A DNA stretch of 64,000 nt from CALHVX01 sp039198065 (GTDB taxonomy: Bacteria; Pseudomonadota; Gammaproteobacteria; Pseudomonadales; Azotimanducaceae). Positions 63,201 to 64,000 of this stretch are shown piece after piece (the stretch's first letter is position 1; every line of letters starts with the position of its first letter). The notes below the pieces were generated by a model. The model was given only the letters and a program-made list of their open reading frames with translations, was not told the DNA's origin and made no database searches. The DNA lies in the NCBI GenBank assembly GCA_039198065.1, contig JBCCTU010000002.1:496001-560000 (forward strand), in the 5' to 3' direction. The translations under genes and the position numbers were made by a program.

Positions 63201-64000
63201 GTGAGTAATGCTGCGCCGCAGACCGTCGGTGCAGCCATCGACGCCGTAGCCTCCCGTTTTGCCGCTGCCCCCTTGACCTACGGCCATGGCACCGAAAGCG
63301 CCTGGGATGAAGCCGTGTCGCTGGTCTGTCACCTGACGACACAGCCGGATGTGCAGGCCAGTCGAGCGCGCGCGCTGCTGCCGACCGAGTGGGCTCAGAT
63401 TGAGGCTCTGGTTCAGCAACGGATCGAGAAGCGGATACCGCTTGCGCACCTGCTTGGTTCGGCCAGCTACCTCGGACTACGTTTCGCCGTTGAACCGGGG
63501 CTCATGATCCCGCGGTCGCCGCTGGGACTCGTGCTCTACGACGAAGCCGAAGACTGGCTGCCTGCGGCACCGGCAAGAGTCCTCGATCTGTGCTGCGGAA
63601 CGGGCTGTCTTGGCATTGTTGCCGCACTGATGTTTCCTGCAGCGCAGGTGTCGCTCGTGGACTTGGATCCCCGGGCGCTGACACTGGCCCGGCGCAACGC
63701 GGCGAGCCACGGTGTCGCGGAGCGTTGCAGTTTCCGTTGTGAGGACGCGCGCAGGCTTCGCTTTGACGCACCGTTCGATCTGGTACTTTGCAACCCGCCC
63801 TACGTCAACGCGGCGGATATGGCGGCATTGCCCGCCGAGTACCGGGCGGAACCTGAACTGGGGTTGGCTGCGGGCGTCGACGGATTGACGATTATCCGAC
63901 CTGTGCTCGCCGAGTTGTCGTCGTTGCTCACCTGCCGCGGCGTGTTCATGGGTGAAGTGGGTCGAAGCCGACCCGCGTTCGAGGCGGCACCGCTCGTACC
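63201..64000 (+). CDS. prmB: PrmB, ribosomal protein uL3 glutamine methyltransferase (right edge truncated)
   Basis: Open from GTG 63201, three bases after the gpsA stop, to the window end (266 codons, no stop). Methyltransferase motif I RVLDLCCGTGCLGIVAALM, motif post-I QVSLVDLDPRALTLARRNA, and the catalytic NPPYVNAADMAALPAEYR, which distinguishes PrmB (NPPYV...A(D)M) from PrmC. It methylates Gln150 of uL3 in E. coli. The C-terminus lies outside the window. Confidence 0.9.
   Translation, partial: MSNAAPQTVGAAIDAVASRFAAAPLTYGHGTESAWDEAVSLVCHLTTQPDVQASRARALLPTEWAQIEALVQQRIEKRIPLAHLLGSASYLGLRFAVEPGLMIPRSPLGLVLYDEAEDWLPAAPARVLDLCCGTGCLGIVAALMFPAAQVSLVDLDPRALTLARRNAASHGVAERCSFRCEDARRLRFDAPFDLVLCNPPYVNAADMAALPAEYRAEPELGLAAGVDGLTIIRPVLAELSSLLTCRGVFMGEVGRSRPAFEAAPLV

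Overview
The window is GC-rich (about 60% by eye), densely coded chromosomal DNA from a proteobacterium, most likely a gammaproteobacterium. Evidence is the order gltA | sdhCDAB-sucAB-lpd-sucCD, an RpoS-type sigma factor, PrmB, HtpG, a PA3496-like acidic protein and a bacterial selA-selB-selC cluster. The many acyl-CoA, CoA-transferase, SDR, TauD, luciferase-like and amino-acid oxidation genes suit an environmental, perhaps marine, aerobic heterotroph. No insertion sequence, prophage or CRISPR array was seen.

Layout. 0-9.5 kb: a left-edge redoxin gene with an in-frame UGA, then accessory metabolic genes (lipocalin, luciferase-like oxidoreductase, barrel-less amidohydrolase lipoprotein, NADAR protein, SDR, LldD-like oxidase, TauD dioxygenase, CoA transferase, two small envelope proteins). 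9.5-14.7 kb: a five-gene minus-strand operon for the nickel-pincer nucleotide cofactor (larC-larB-larE) flanked by two aldo/keto reductases, with no larA in the window. 14.8-21.4 kb: GST, MaoC hydratase, acyl-CoA ligase, beta-CASP ribonuclease, TerC and an Lrp regulator. 21.5-24.8 kb: an acidic protein, an oxidoreductase-SelD fusion and an overlapping DsbA/FrnE protein. 26-29.2 kb: four overlapping signalling genes, one a degenerate receiver/kinase. 29.2-35.7 kb: amino-acid oxidation (DadA, leucine dehydrogenase, fused indolepyruvate:ferredoxin oxidoreductase) with a divergent Lrp regulator. 37.1-39.8 kb: a tandem receiver protein and a gene-poor, lower-GC patch with two unrecognised secreted proteins. 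40.0-43.4 kb: selA-selB and tRNA-Sec. 43.7-45.3 kb: a MerR-HTH/receiver fusion abutting rpoS. 46.3-59.4 kb: citrate synthase and the TCA-cycle operon. 59.4-64 kb: map, htpG, gpsA and prmB (cut by the right edge).

The strongest theme is selenium. The window holds SelA, SelB, tRNA-Sec with a UCA anticodon, and SelD as the C-terminal half of a flavoprotein fusion. It also holds a likely selenoprotein: the redoxin at the left edge reads cleanly through one UGA placed at a thioredoxin-type active site (U-G-C). A second theme is the lar cofactor operon, whose client enzyme is not in view. A third is a set of receiver and kinase proteins without ordinary output domains.
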